A stretch of 64,000 bases of DNA. It comes from Bacteroidales bacterium. GTDB lineage: Bacteria > Bacteroidota > Bacteroidia > Bacteroidales > Marinilabiliaceae. Below are positions 41,942 through 50,956 of this stretch, one piece after another. Location: positions 32,389-96,388 of the forward strand of contig JAKSLF010000008.1 of the NCBI GenBank assembly GCA_024401355.1. The letters run 5' to 3'. A model generated the notes under the pieces. The model was not told where the DNA came from, did not search any database, and worked only from the letters and a program-made list of their open reading frames with translations. Each line of letters starts with the position of its first letter. The stretch's first letter is position 1. The translations under genes and the position numbers were made by a program.

Positions 41942-42023
41942 AATTACCAATATATTGTGATTATGCAGCAAATATACGACACAAAACGATTAAACGCAAG
42001 GAAATTACCAATATATTGTGATT
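41942..42023 (-). promoter_or_regulatory. promoter framed by duplicated operator sites
   Basis: AATTACCAATATATTGTGATT occurs identically at 41942-41962 and 42003-42023, 61 bp apart. Each holds a CAATATATTG palindrome. The -7 element TATATTTG (minus strand, 41969-41976) lies between them; one site covers the leader, the other the -33 region. This looks like autoregulation by the HipB-like protein. Confidence 0.75.
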
Positions 42024-42047
42024 TTAAAACCTTGTCTTCATCGAATT

Positions 42048-42078
42048 ACGCTTCGGAGCGTTACGCCTCGAGGCGTAA
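42048..42078. repeat. tandem hairpins upstream of the HipS-like gene
   Basis: ACGCT-TCGG-AGCGT (42048-42061) and a perfect 18-bp palindrome TTACGCCTCGAGGCGTAA (42061-42078) stand next to each other, 3' of the polysaccharide cluster. No T run follows on the minus strand, so termination is only possible. Confidence 0.5.
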
Positions 42079-42100
42079 TTTAAAACTTCCCTTTATCCTT

Positions 42101-42127
42101 GTAACAACGTAACAGTTTTTTCTTCTG
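42101..42127. repeat. GTAACA-GTAACAG-T6 element, copy at cluster end
   Basis: GTAACAACGTAACAGTTTTT followed by TCTTCTG lies just after the stop of the last polysaccharide gene. Similar copies occur at 37239-37257 (minus strand), 60947-60971 and 62237-62261. Confidence 0.5.
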
Positions 42128-42682
42128 CTATCTATCCTCCATCACTCGTTTCTTCAACACCCTGGCTGGATTGCCGCCGACGATAGTCCAAGGGGCGACG
42201 TCTTTGTAGACAGAGGCTGTGGCACCGACGATGGCACCTTGGCCGACTTCCACTCCCATGCCGATGAAGGCCTTAGTCCCCACCCAGGCATCGTGACCGA
42301 TAGTAATAGGTGCGACAATGAGACCACCATCCGCCGTATTTCTTCTGTCAGTACGATGACCAGCTGTGCAGAGATAAGAATATTGAGATACCGTAGCATT
42401 CGCGGCAAGGCGCACCACAGCCTGATTGTAGCAGATGACATCAGGGCCTAGGCAACTACCCTCTCCCATCACAAGATTCCAAGGAGCCCATATCTTGACC
42501 GAAGGATAGACATTCGCACCTTTAGCCAAATGTGCACCAAACAATCGCAGAACCAATCGTCTCCATCCAGAAAAGACATTACCGACAAAAGGCTTGAAAA
42601 GAAAAAAAGACGTCACTATCCATATAGCACGTCTGACCTTGTTGCCAATAGACAAATGTCCAGTCTCAATTACCTCATTCAT
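42128..42682 (-). CDS. WcaF-like left-handed beta-helix acetyltransferase
   Basis: The 184 residues (from MNEVIETGHLSIGN) show a hexapeptide-repeat fold close to the WcaF family of colanic acid biosynthesis acetyltransferases: NVYPSVKIWAPWNLVMGEGS, LCTAGHRTDRRNTADGGLI, APITIGHDAWVGTKAFIGMG and VGGNPARVLKKRV. It transfers an acetyl group from acetyl-CoA to a sugar of the polysaccharide. A longer start at 42715 would overlap the upstream gene by 22 bases, so I preferred 42682. It is the last gene of the cluster. Confidence 0.88.
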   Translation of the reverse strand: MNEVIETGHLSIGNKVRRAIWIVTSFFLFKPFVGNVFSGWRRLVLRLFGAHLAKGANVYPSVKIWAPWNLVMGEGSCLGPDVICYNQAVVRLAANATVSQYSYLCTAGHRTDRRNTADGGLIVAPITIGHDAWVGTKAFIGMGVEVGQGAIVGATASVYKDVAPWTIVGGNPARVLKKRVMEDR

Positions 42683-42693
42683 AATTATATCAT

Positions 42694-43806
42694 CTAATTC
42701 GACTTCATAACCCACTTATACATCTCGATATACTCCTTGCCAACAGTCTTTGCTCCATATCGCCTCTCCACCAACTGTCTTCCATTTCTTCCCATCTGCT
42801 CAAGTTCAGCATCAGTTTTGGCAATCAATTCACGCAAGGCATTAACGAGAGGACCTGTACCAATATTGATCCACCAACCACACCCCGACGTTTGTAATTC
42901 AACCCAAGGAGTACCCATAGTAGTAACCACAGGAAGACCTGTTGCCAAAGCTTCAGCTACGACAATACCGAAATTCTCTGAATAAGTTGGAAGTATGAGA
43001 GCATCCGACTGAAGGAAAAAATTCCACTTGTTATCATCATAAACACCATCGTGAAAAACAACGACATCATCAACTTTCAACTGGCGAGCCAATTTAATTA
43101 GTTCCTGCTTCTGTCCTTTCTGCTCTATATCACTATCACCAACAATATCAACAACATACCCCTTCATCTCAACACGCATTTCCGCAACAGCCTCAATGAT
43201 ATGTCTAATGCCTTTCTTTTCGTGTATACGTCCTAGATATAGTAAATGCTTAGATTTTGTCCAGTTATCTTTGAAAGGTATAGAATCGACATTTATAGCA
43301 TTAGGGACGACACTGATATTGTGATTGAAATTGAGTTGCAAAAAGTTGTTCATCTCTCCAGCTGAAGTTGCATGTATCATATCGGCCTTCCGTATGGCTC
43401 GCTTCTGATATAGCAACAAAGCGGGTAATTTTTTGGTCCAATAGTGTCGTTGTAAAATCCATGGCTCGAGCATGCCATGTGGAGTATAGACAACTTTATA
43501 ACCTGCTTCTTTTGCCCAAATGGCCGTTAGCGCACTCGTAGGTATCCAGCATGAGTTGCTATGAAAAACATCTGGATCTACACGATGCAGAACATCGAGA
43601 AACTCTCGTTTTGTACTCAGGGTCGGAAAATATCTTACAGAGATATAATGGATTTCGCAGTTATCAACAGGCATTTCGTCGTCAGTATGGCAAGTGACAA
43701 TATGCAAGTCGACATTACTGTCAAGCGACTTAGCCAGAATCTGTATATAACTTAAAACACCACCACTGGACTTGTCTATATCAGGAAGATAATGAAGTAT
43801 TTTCAT
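42694..43806 (-). CDS. glycosyltransferase, GT4 family
   Basis: A 370-residue GT-B enzyme. The N-terminal domain begins MKILHYLPDIDKSSGGVLSY, and VVYTPHGMLEPW marks the middle. The C-terminal donor-binding domain has LLYLGRIHEKKGIRHIIEAV and ALILPTYSENFGIVVAEALA, with the E-x7-E of the family. It lies 11 bases before the acetyltransferase and 11 after the next glycosyltransferase, so the genes are cotranscribed. Donor and acceptor sugars are unknown. Confidence 0.9.
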   Translation of the reverse strand: MKILHYLPDIDKSSGGVLSYIQILAKSLDSNVDLHIVTCHTDDEMPVDNCEIHYISVRYFPTLSTKREFLDVLHRVDPDVFHSNSCWIPTSALTAIWAKEAGYKVVYTPHGMLEPWILQRHYWTKKLPALLLYQKRAIRKADMIHATSAGEMNNFLQLNFNHNISVVPNAINVDSIPFKDNWTKSKHLLYLGRIHEKKGIRHIIEAVAEMRVEMKGYVVDIVGDSDIEQKGQKQELIKLARQLKVDDVVVFHDGVYDDNKWNFFLQSDALILPTYSENFGIVVAEALATGLPVVTTMGTPWVELQTSGCGWWINIGTGPLVNALRELIAKTDAELEQMGRNGRQLVERRYGAKTVGKEYIEMYKWVMKSN

Positions 43807-43817
43807 TAGTAAAAAAA

Positions 43818-44948
43818 TCAGAGATATATAAACTCAGGCTTTTCACCCTTATCTAATATCCAATCATACATCTGTTTAATCTTGGTGGCAACTGCCGCTA
43901 CCGAATATCTTTCTTCCATTAGTTTTCTCCCTCTTTCTCCCATTTGCTTCAATTCATCCGTATTGGTCTTCATCGCCTTTCTTATTGCTTCTGTTATATC
44001 ACTCTGGTTGTATCGGACCCACCATCCACAATGCTGCGTATTAAGCTCCTCCCAAGGCGAACCTGTTGTTGCCATACACGGTATTTTTCTCACAAGACCC
44101 TCAAGAATAACATTACCGAGATTTTCGAATTCACTTGGCATAGCGAGAATAGAGCAAGATGCCAATGCTTCATTCTTTTCTTTGCCAGACAGGAAGCCAG
44201 CAAACTTCACGTTAGTAACACCTAGTCTCTCAGCTTCCTTTCTTAAATAAGCCTCGTATTCATTATCTCCACCACCAATGATAAGCAATTCTGCTTTTTT
44301 CGCTTCATCACCTATCTCTGCAAAAGCTCTTATCAGCCCCTCAACATTCTTTCGTGGAGACAACCTTCCGAGGTATCCGACTCTGAACACATCATCCCTC
44401 TTTTGTTCACTATAATCCACTATTTCCACTGGATTAGGAACAACAGCCATGGGCGATGTCACACCTAGGTCACGACAATGCTTCATTTCTTCCATGCACG
44501 TCACATGCACGCAAGCGGCTTTATTTAGATCATCCCTCAAACGCCACCACAAAGAAAACTTCTTTGCGAATTTACTAGACTTCGCAATATCCTGTGGATA
44601 GAGCATACCACGAGGAGTTATTATGTAAGGCTTCCCCTTTTCTTTGGCCACATCAACCAAAGCATAAGTCGGATAAAGCCAAACACCCTGTGCATGGTAT
44701 ATGTCATAATCACCAGCAGCCCTTAAATCTCTCTTATACACAGGAGAGTATTCAAACGCATCAAATATAGGTTGTGGCGTAAAATGAACAGGAATATCAT
44801 TACCTCGCATCTTACCATTAGGTCCAAGACAAAAAGATATCACTTCTGCATCAACACCTAAATTCCTTAACCCAAGAACTGCAAGATAAGTGCTCATTGC
44901 AGGTCCGCCATTGTTGACGTCTAATGTGCCGGAATGTAGAACTTTCAT
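43818..44948 (-). CDS. glycosyltransferase, GT4 family
   Basis: A 376-residue GT-B enzyme with MKVLHSGTLDVNNGGPAMST at the start, YIITPRGMLYPQDIAKSS in the middle, VGYLGRLSPRKNVEGLIRAF and ILAMPSEFENLGNVILEGL in the donor domain. The longer start at 44963 would overlap the inserted ATPase gene, so 44948 is preferred. Its first 66 bases are duplicated at 46386-46451, on the other side of that ATPase gene. Confidence 0.9.
   Translation of the reverse strand: MKVLHSGTLDVNNGGPAMSTYLAVLGLRNLGVDAEVISFCLGPNGKMRGNDIPVHFTPQPIFDAFEYSPVYKRDLRAAGDYDIYHAQGVWLYPTYALVDVAKEKGKPYIITPRGMLYPQDIAKSSKFAKKFSLWWRLRDDLNKAACVHVTCMEEMKHCRDLGVTSPMAVVPNPVEIVDYSEQKRDDVFRVGYLGRLSPRKNVEGLIRAFAEIGDEAKKAELLIIGGGDNEYEAYLRKEAERLGVTNVKFAGFLSGKEKNEALASCSILAMPSEFENLGNVILEGLVRKIPCMATTGSPWEELNTQHCGWWVRYNQSDITEAIRKAMKTNTDELKQMGERGRKLMEERYSVAAVATKIKQMYDWILDKGEKPEFIYL
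44883..44948. repeat. 66-bp direct repeat, copy A (start of the GT4 gene)
   Basis: This copy is the 5' end of the glycosyltransferase gene at 43818-44948. Its other copy at 46386-46451 differs in only a few positions (for example gcaggtccg against gaagggcca). Confidence 0.85.
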
Positions 44949-44949
44949 T

Positions 44950-46329
44950 TTAATGCGTGTCATTTGAATTCAAAATGCTTTTCCCTTTTTCAGTTAAATA
45001 GTACATTTGACCTCTATGATGTGGATTGTCTGGATATAAAAGAGTCAAAAGTCCATCTGTAAACAATGGGACAACAATAGTCTTGTTGAAGCTTTTTCTG
45101 TCTTTATAACCAGAATATGCAATCATGTCAGCAAATGATATTTTTCTTTCGCCTATGTAATTTATTATTTCCAGAATAGTTTTCTTTCTTACCTTATCCA
45201 CATTTTCTTGTGGGGTTTCTTGTGGGGTTTCTTGTGGGGTTTCTTGTGGGGTATAAAAGGGAATTATTACACGTATAAAATTAGTCATAAACTGATAACT
45301 TGCTCGGCTATAATGCTTCATTATCAGAGGCATCCCCGACCCTAACGCTTCGACCATCTCAACATCACGGAAGACTCGCATCAATTCCTTGTTACGTGGA
45401 CTTGAAACACCAGAGAAGAATTCATCCTGCGTCAATCCCTGTGGCAAAGATCCCGATGAAGTTATTTCTATACGGTCACTAAACAGTTCAAACTTAGGAG
45501 GCACTTCATTAGAATAGTCGTTATGAACCATCGCATTAATAACTATTTCTCGCATTGCACGCTCATTCCACAAGGAAACATCTTCTCGGAATGGATATTT
45601 TTTTTGTGTAGATGTTATATTTTCAATGCGTAACCTCTCTAATACGGCGTCTGTGGCCTTTAGCAACGAACAATATCCATATTCATTATTAGCAATCAGT
45701 TCACATCTGTCTTTTCCTGCATATTTGGCAACTTTGATGGACATGGCGTTTTCATCAGCCAGTAGATATGCCACATAGTTATACCTTCCGTCATCTGTCA
45801 GCAACTGGAGTGAACGGGCAAAATTGTCATTAAGATGTAACTCCTTGCTATTATAATAAATCATAAGTTGACGGAATTGGAGTTTCTGCTCTGGAGAAGG
45901 GACATTGCGCAAAGTATGTCGAAGACGTCTGGAAAAGAGGTCCTCAATCACTTCGCGCCTCATTGGTTGTGCTGCAGTGCCAACACGCAAGAAACATCCA
46001 TTTTCTGTCATGCCATATTTTTGCCAGTAGTATGGTTTCTCGGTTCCTGACGCAATAAAAATTCTTATCACATCGATGTCTTCAATACGTTCGACAGACA
46101 CATCAAACAGTCCTAATGGTGAAGGTTGAATGTTTCTAAGGATACGGTCTTTTATTTTTAACATATCCCCATCAATATCCTTGACACCAACAGGTATTCC
46201 ATATTTGTCAATGCCTATAAAAATCGTTCCTCCTTCTTTGTAGTTAAGAAAAGCTATTACCTCCTTTTCCAAATCCAATTCGGAAGTCAACTCTCGCTTA
46301 AACTCTATTCTATTGGTCTCAGTCATCAC
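44950..46329 (-). CDS. AlbA_2/Schlafen-type ATP-binding protein
   Basis: A 459-residue protein with an N-terminal Schlafen AlbA_2 domain (ETNRIEFKRELTSELDLEKE, IAFLNYKEGGTIFIGIDKYG), a central region and a GHKL-like ATPase-type part (EIVINAMVHNDYSNEV, then VEALGSGMPLIMKHY). Four TPQE repeats (about residues 360-375) form a linker to a C-terminal winged helix (ILEIINYIGERKISFADMIA). Proteins of this group are putative transcription regulators, usually mobile. It lies among glycosyltransferase genes but has its own promoter and no apparent role in glycan synthesis. Confidence 0.85.
   Translation of the reverse strand: MMTETNRIEFKRELTSELDLEKEVIAFLNYKEGGTIFIGIDKYGIPVGVKDIDGDMLKIKDRILRNIQPSPLGLFDVSVERIEDIDVIRIFIASGTEKPYYWQKYGMTENGCFLRVGTAAQPMRREVIEDLFSRRLRHTLRNVPSPEQKLQFRQLMIYYNSKELHLNDNFARSLQLLTDDGRYNYVAYLLADENAMSIKVAKYAGKDRCELIANNEYGYCSLLKATDAVLERLRIENITSTQKKYPFREDVSLWNERAMREIVINAMVHNDYSNEVPPKFELFSDRIEITSSGSLPQGLTQDEFFSGVSSPRNKELMRVFRDVEMVEALGSGMPLIMKHYSRASYQFMTNFIRVIIPFYTPQETPQETPQETPQENVDKVRKKTILEIINYIGERKISFADMIAYSGYKDRKSFNKTIVVPLFTDGLLTLLYPDNPHHRGQMYYLTEKGKSILNSNDTH
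45204..45251 (-). repeat. four tandem 12-bp repeats in the AlbA_2 gene
   Basis: TTTCTTGTGGGG occurs four times without gaps (plus strand) and encodes TPQE repeats on the minus strand. Since 12 is a multiple of three, changes in copy number keep the frame. Confidence 0.9.
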
Positions 46330-46361
46330 AATTAACTATGTACGCTAAAACATAATGTCGC

Positions 46362-46369
46362 CAAACGTA
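46362..46369 (-). promoter_or_regulatory. -7 promoter element of the AlbA_2 gene
   Basis: Minus-strand TACGTTTG, 33 bases before the start at 46329 and inside the inserted segment, so the cassette carries its own promoter. Confidence 0.55.
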
Positions 46370-46385
46370 GTGTTGATTACATTGT

Positions 46386-46451
46386 AAGATAAATGCTCAT
46401 TGAAGGGCCACCATTGTTGACGTCTAATGTGCCGGAATGTAGAACTTTCAT
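46386..46451 (-). pseudogene. 66-bp duplicate of a glycosyltransferase gene start, copy B
   Basis: On the minus strand this reads MKVLHSGTLDVNNGGP and a few more codons, almost as in the functional gene at 44948, but it breaks off after about 22 codons. It overlaps the stop of the gene at 46448. It marks the original position of the gene before the AlbA_2 gene came in. Confidence 0.8.
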
Positions 46452-47575
46452 ATTATCCAAGGTCTTTTTACATCTTTACCTGATAGACAATCCACCATAT
46501 ATGTAGCGACAGCCTTTCCTCCTAGAGAATCTACAGCCCAATCCTGTCTTCGTTTCCTATTAAAACGAATTCCATTCCTTTCACTTATAATTTTTTTTAG
46601 GGCAGACAATAGTTCGGCCATGTTCCTACGATGAAATACTATTCCATTACTATTATTACTCAAAGCATCAGAAGCACCAGCTGCATCACTACATATCACA
46701 TATAAGCCAGCTAATAACGCCTCATTAACAACAGCGCCCCATCCATCATAAACACTTGGAAGAATCAAAACATCTTGTTCTTCAAATTCTTTGACTATTT
46801 TCGAATTAGGGACAACCCCCATAAAATCAACGTTTTTCAAATTCTTATTTCGCACATAATCTTCCAACATTTGTCTATCTGGTCCATCTCCCATTATCAC
46901 TATTCGAATATCATTTTGTTCATCTAAACTCAAAGCATAATCCGCTTCAAGGATTATCTTTACATTTTTCCACCATGATAATCCGCCTACATAACACAAT
47001 CGCAAAGGTTCATCAGTCGAAATAGTCAAACTATATTGTAAATCTTTATACTCAGTACAATAGCAAAACGGATAAACTTTCCACGAATAAACACTATTTA
47101 GATAATCAACAGCCTCCCCTCCCATAGCGAAAGCACAATCAACATGTTTTGCAAATTTTCTGTCTTGAAAGTAAAACCGTATTTTATGCAACCACAAAGG
47201 TTTTCCATTCGCACAACCGAAAGCAAAAGTATTTGGTCGTTCTTGAATTATAGCTCGTTTAATACTATAGTTCAGACTTCTCTTAAATATATCAAAAACA
47301 TATGGGAACGCACGAATTCCAGAAAACAAATGCCATGATTTCTCTGGATTCTTTGAAAGAATATTTTCAATTATATCTTCAGAAGGATATAAGAATATAT
47401 TTACCTTGTCAATTCCCTTTATCGAATATGGATCCCAACCTAGTTTTTTTCTCTGTTCACTAATTTCGCGTTCAGCAACAACTATCAGCTCTTCTACTCT
47501 TTCATCATCCACCATCTTTACTATGTATGGCATTTGATGAATGCTAAGATTATTTAACCAAAATACTATTCGCAT
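46448..47575 (-). CDS. glycosyltransferase, GT4-like
   Basis: The 375-residue enzyme starts at MRIVFWLNNLSIHQMPYIVK; the longer start at 47602 also overlaps the upstream gene. The donor domain has LCYVGGLSWWKNVKIILEAD, RIVIMGDGPDRQMLEDYV and VLILPSVYDGWGAVVNEALL. The C-terminus carries RPWII and the stop overlaps the relic at 46451. Start and upstream gene end overlap by 26 bases. Sugar specificity is unknown. Confidence 0.85.
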   Translation of the reverse strand: MRIVFWLNNLSIHQMPYIVKMVDDERVEELIVVAEREISEQRKKLGWDPYSIKGIDKVNIFLYPSEDIIENILSKNPEKSWHLFSGIRAFPYVFDIFKRSLNYSIKRAIIQERPNTFAFGCANGKPLWLHKIRFYFQDRKFAKHVDCAFAMGGEAVDYLNSVYSWKVYPFCYCTEYKDLQYSLTISTDEPLRLCYVGGLSWWKNVKIILEADYALSLDEQNDIRIVIMGDGPDRQMLEDYVRNKNLKNVDFMGVVPNSKIVKEFEEQDVLILPSVYDGWGAVVNEALLAGLYVICSDAAGASDALSNNSNGIVFHRRNMAELLSALKKIISERNGIRFNRKRRQDWAVDSLGGKAVATYMVDCLSGKDVKRPWII

Positions 47576-48560
47576 ATTTTTTATAGACGTATAGATAATC
47601 AAAAGATATTTGTTTTATGGAATACTTCTGAGCATTTAACAATCCAAGACTAACATATCTATCCCAATTAAAAATAGCTTCGACAAACCCTTTTCTAATT
47701 GATTCTATGTTACTTGGGGCTACCAATATTGCACCTCCACCAGCAACTTCTTTCATAGGAGACACATCACTAGTGACTACAACACGTCCTATTGCTTGAC
47801 CTTCGAGGATAGGGACTCCAAAACCTTCATACAATGATGGCAAACTGACAATATCGCAATTAATGTACTCGGCTAATAATTCTTCATCTGAAATTCCCAC
47901 TTTGTTTTCATAATCAACATCACATTGGGTGAGTAATGCCTTATGCTTATCATTCAATGGACCAATAATAACTAATCGACAATTAAGGCCACGCAACGAC
48001 TCTATAACTCTTTCGATATTCTTGTTTGACTTAGTGCCTACTTGAAGAATTACCGGCTTATCACGATTAATAGTTTTAGGAGTATACTCGAATTCACATC
48101 CTACTGGATCATTAACCACACAGATCTTAGACTTTACATTTACTAGTGATTCTACTTCTGATTTGGTCTTTTCTGATATACAAACTATTTGATCTGCATA
48201 TTTCAAAGTATTTATCCAGAGCAGCTTTTTCCACAATGCCCTCAATTTTTTATCTCGATGATTAGTGTAGAAACCCAGGTCATGAACCGTCACCACAATC
48301 TTAGCACCTAATTTTTTTATGAATGGTATCAGGTAGTGCTCAGAGCCTGTAATATGTACTATATCATATTTACCTGATTTTACAGCATCCCTTGTTGCAA
48401 GAATGTTTTTTACCAATCCGCTAATAGAATAGTCAGGAATGGGCATATAAAAAGAATCAACACTGCCAGTTAGCTTTCGTATTTCATCCTCGATAGGACG
48501 GAAGACTTTACCTATTGATATCCCCATTTTGGGATGACGATAGAGATATAAAATATTCAT
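47550..48560 (-). CDS. glycosyltransferase, GT4 family
   Basis: A 336-residue GT-B enzyme: MNILYLYRHPKMGISIGKVF at the start, KIVVTVHDLGFYTNHRDKKL in the middle, and QVGTKSNKNIERVIESLRGL with IVSLPSLYEGFGVPILEGQA in the donor domain. It shares one base with the upstream gene (48560), typical of a compact operon. Confidence 0.9.
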   Translation of the reverse strand: MNILYLYRHPKMGISIGKVFRPIEDEIRKLTGSVDSFYMPIPDYSISGLVKNILATRDAVKSGKYDIVHITGSEHYLIPFIKKLGAKIVVTVHDLGFYTNHRDKKLRALWKKLLWINTLKYADQIVCISEKTKSEVESLVNVKSKICVVNDPVGCEFEYTPKTINRDKPVILQVGTKSNKNIERVIESLRGLNCRLVIIGPLNDKHKALLTQCDVDYENKVGISDEELLAEYINCDIVSLPSLYEGFGVPILEGQAIGRVVVTSDVSPMKEVAGGGAILVAPSNIESIRKGFVEAIFNWDRYVSLGLLNAQKYSIKQISFDYLYVYKKYANSILVK

Positions 48561-49813
48561 TAAAAACTTTTATTTGCAGAAAGGAAAGTTTTTATAGATG
48601 TCGTCAATTCTTCCTCATATTTATCCCAAGGACGTTTTGCGGCGGTTACTCTTGCTGATTCGCCTAAAGATTTGAGACAAGAAGGATTACGTAGCACCGA
48701 TTCAATTATTCGCTTTATTGGCGCACTTGAACCTGCTTCGACTATCCATCCATCGACTTCATTTGTAATTATATCAGGTCCGCAAGTTCGATCTGTCACA
48801 ATAGCAGGCGTCCCTTGACTCATAGCTTCCGAAACGACTAAACCAAAACCTTCGAATAACGAAGGAAACAATAAAATATCACTTTGGGCCATTATGCTTA
48901 ACACCTCATCATGAGATTTAGTCCCAAGATAATTAACTTTGGAGAGTTCTTCTTTAAGTAACGAGCATTCATCTATCTTACCACTACCTATTACCGTAAG
49001 TTCTACCTTATCTTCTAAGCCTTTTATGGAATCAAAAACATAAGCAATGCCTTTTCTTTGCGTCAACCCTCCAACATATAATAGTTTTAACTTTCTTTTT
49101 TCTAATGGCAAATAAATTCTTTCGTTGTTTACCGGTGGAAATCCATAAGGAATAACTTCAATATTAGATAATTGGCCAGGATATGAATCTAGAGTTTTTT
49201 TTGTAAAAGAACTTGCGACAAAAATGAGGTCAGCCATAGCTAACTCTTCATCCTTTCTTTTGAGTTTTGCACAAGAGTCTTCAAAGCCGACCATTGTCAC
49301 AGCCCAATCAGGATGTTTTTCTACCTCTTCCCCCAACATACGTCTCATTTCACGCCAATAACCAATCGGTTCTTCAAACAAACATTTCACACCATGTTTT
49401 TTCGCTTCTTTAAATGTTTCATTTGCTATGTCCTCACAACAATAAACTGCATTTACATCTTTATAGTGTGTTGATAAATGTTTTGCTGTTTTTTTATCTA
49501 TATAACAACATTCTTTATAACCACAGAATATTCCTGTCTCATGTTTACATAAAAAACCGAGTTTAATTTTGGGCAATATTACACGTAGCAGTCCGACAAC
49601 AGGATGAACGATTGTATAGTTTTTTAAAATATCATCAAAAGTTCTTTTCCTGAAATCATGTAAAGGACCAAACAAAAACTTATAATACCAACTTGATTTA
49701 AACATTGCTATACTGATATGAAACGAGTGTAGCATACCAGCTTTACATATTCCATTTACTGCACTACGCGAATTCTGATTACCACCAGCATGAGAAAAAA
49801 CTATCATTGTCAA
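48560..49813 (-). CDS. glycosyltransferase, GT4 family
   Basis: A 417-residue GT-B enzyme. The N-terminal half includes SHAGGNQNSRSAVNGICKA and CLFEEPIGYWREMRRMLGEE. The donor domain has LLYVGGLTQRKGIAYVFDS, VELTVIGSGKIDECSLL and ILLFPSLFEGFGLVVSEAMS, with a glutamate pair for catalysis and donor binding. Glycosyltransferases on both sides. Specificity unknown. Confidence 0.9.
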   Translation of the reverse strand: MTMIVFSHAGGNQNSRSAVNGICKAGMLHSFHISIAMFKSSWYYKFLFGPLHDFRKRTFDDILKNYTIVHPVVGLLRVILPKIKLGFLCKHETGIFCGYKECCYIDKKTAKHLSTHYKDVNAVYCCEDIANETFKEAKKHGVKCLFEEPIGYWREMRRMLGEEVEKHPDWAVTMVGFEDSCAKLKRKDEELAMADLIFVASSFTKKTLDSYPGQLSNIEVIPYGFPPVNNERIYLPLEKRKLKLLYVGGLTQRKGIAYVFDSIKGLEDKVELTVIGSGKIDECSLLKEELSKVNYLGTKSHDEVLSIMAQSDILLFPSLFEGFGLVVSEAMSQGTPAIVTDRTCGPDIITNEVDGWIVEAGSSAPIKRIIESVLRNPSCLKSLGESARVTAAKRPWDKYEEELTTSIKTFLSANKSF

Positions 49814-49816
49814 ATA

Positions 49817-50956
49817 TTAGAGATTGTTAAACGCTGCTAACCATTTGCTTTCAAAGTTCACTCTATCAATTCCCAATTCCTGAATTGAATTAAATGAATT
49901 CACATTATGATCACTTAATAAGTCTCTATTATCATAATACCACTCCAAGCCTTCCAACAAGGCATCTGTTGTTTTTTCACAACAAACGAACCCATCCTTT
50001 TTATGAGTAATAAGTTCTGGCATACCACCAGAAGGGAAAATAATACAAGGTTTCCCAAATTTCTTTGCCTCAACAATCACATTACCTAAAGGCTCTTCTT
50101 TTACTGACGGAACGCACAAAACATCAATATTATTGAAAAACAATTCAACATCTTCAATCTCATCCAATAACACAATATTAGAGCTATCCCCCATTATATT
50201 CCTTATTTTATTAGGAGCCCTTTTACTATATTTCAGACTACCAGCCATATATAGCAAGCAATCAGAATTTTTTTTTAACTGTTTAAAAGCTGACACCAAC
50301 TCTATGACTCCTTTGTGCAATCCGATTTGTCCTATATATCCAAACGTAATTCCATTCTGTTTCCTATTCTTATATAAAGACGATTCATCTTTGCCTATTG
50401 TATTTCGAGTCGGAGGGTAATTATATATTATCACATCTTTTAAAGATACTCTTCCAGTTGCTTCAACTCTATTTTTTATAAACTTTGATATACATACAAA
50501 AGTATCAACTTTATTAATGCAAAATGATTTCCATATAAATCTATTTAGAAAACGTAACGTTCTTCCTTCATATGAGGGTGCGTCACCGATCCTATATATA
50601 ACCTTACCTTTGAATGACATAAAGGCAAAATACATATCATCAATAGTCATCTCACTATTGACAAACAATATATCTGCTTTTTCTTTTCTGAATATCTCCT
50701 TTAATTCTTTATTTGACCTATATATTTTCTTTAACAACTGCCATTTAGACAATGTTCTGTCATGCCTATCTGCAAAATCAAATTCAATAACTCTAAAAGA
50801 TTCTACAGCCTTGCGCAGTTTGTCATCAGCCTTATCACTTAATACGATGGTGATATCATAATCACCGGTATCACGAAGAAGGTTATAAACCTCAATATTT
50901 GACCTCTCTTTCCCGTAAAGAACTGTACTAGCCAATATACATAAAATTTTTTTCAC
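49817..50956 (-). CDS. glycosyltransferase, GT4 family
   Basis: A 379-residue GT-B enzyme with MKKILCILASTVLYGKERSN at the start, GYIGQIGLHKGVIELVSAFK and VLCVPSVKEEPLGNVIVEAK in the donor domain, and GFVCCEKTTDALLEGLEWY near the end. Its start overlaps the polymerase gene end by 29 bases. The coding sequence is very AT-rich. Confidence 0.9.
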   Translation of the reverse strand: MKKILCILASTVLYGKERSNIEVYNLLRDTGDYDITIVLSDKADDKLRKAVESFRVIEFDFADRHDRTLSKWQLLKKIYRSNKELKEIFRKEKADILFVNSEMTIDDMYFAFMSFKGKVIYRIGDAPSYEGRTLRFLNRFIWKSFCINKVDTFVCISKFIKNRVEATGRVSLKDVIIYNYPPTRNTIGKDESSLYKNRKQNGITFGYIGQIGLHKGVIELVSAFKQLKKNSDCLLYMAGSLKYSKRAPNKIRNIMGDSSNIVLLDEIEDVELFFNNIDVLCVPSVKEEPLGNVIVEAKKFGKPCIIFPSGGMPELITHKKDGFVCCEKTTDALLEGLEWYYDNRDLLSDHNVNSFNSIQELGIDRVNFESKWLAAFNNL

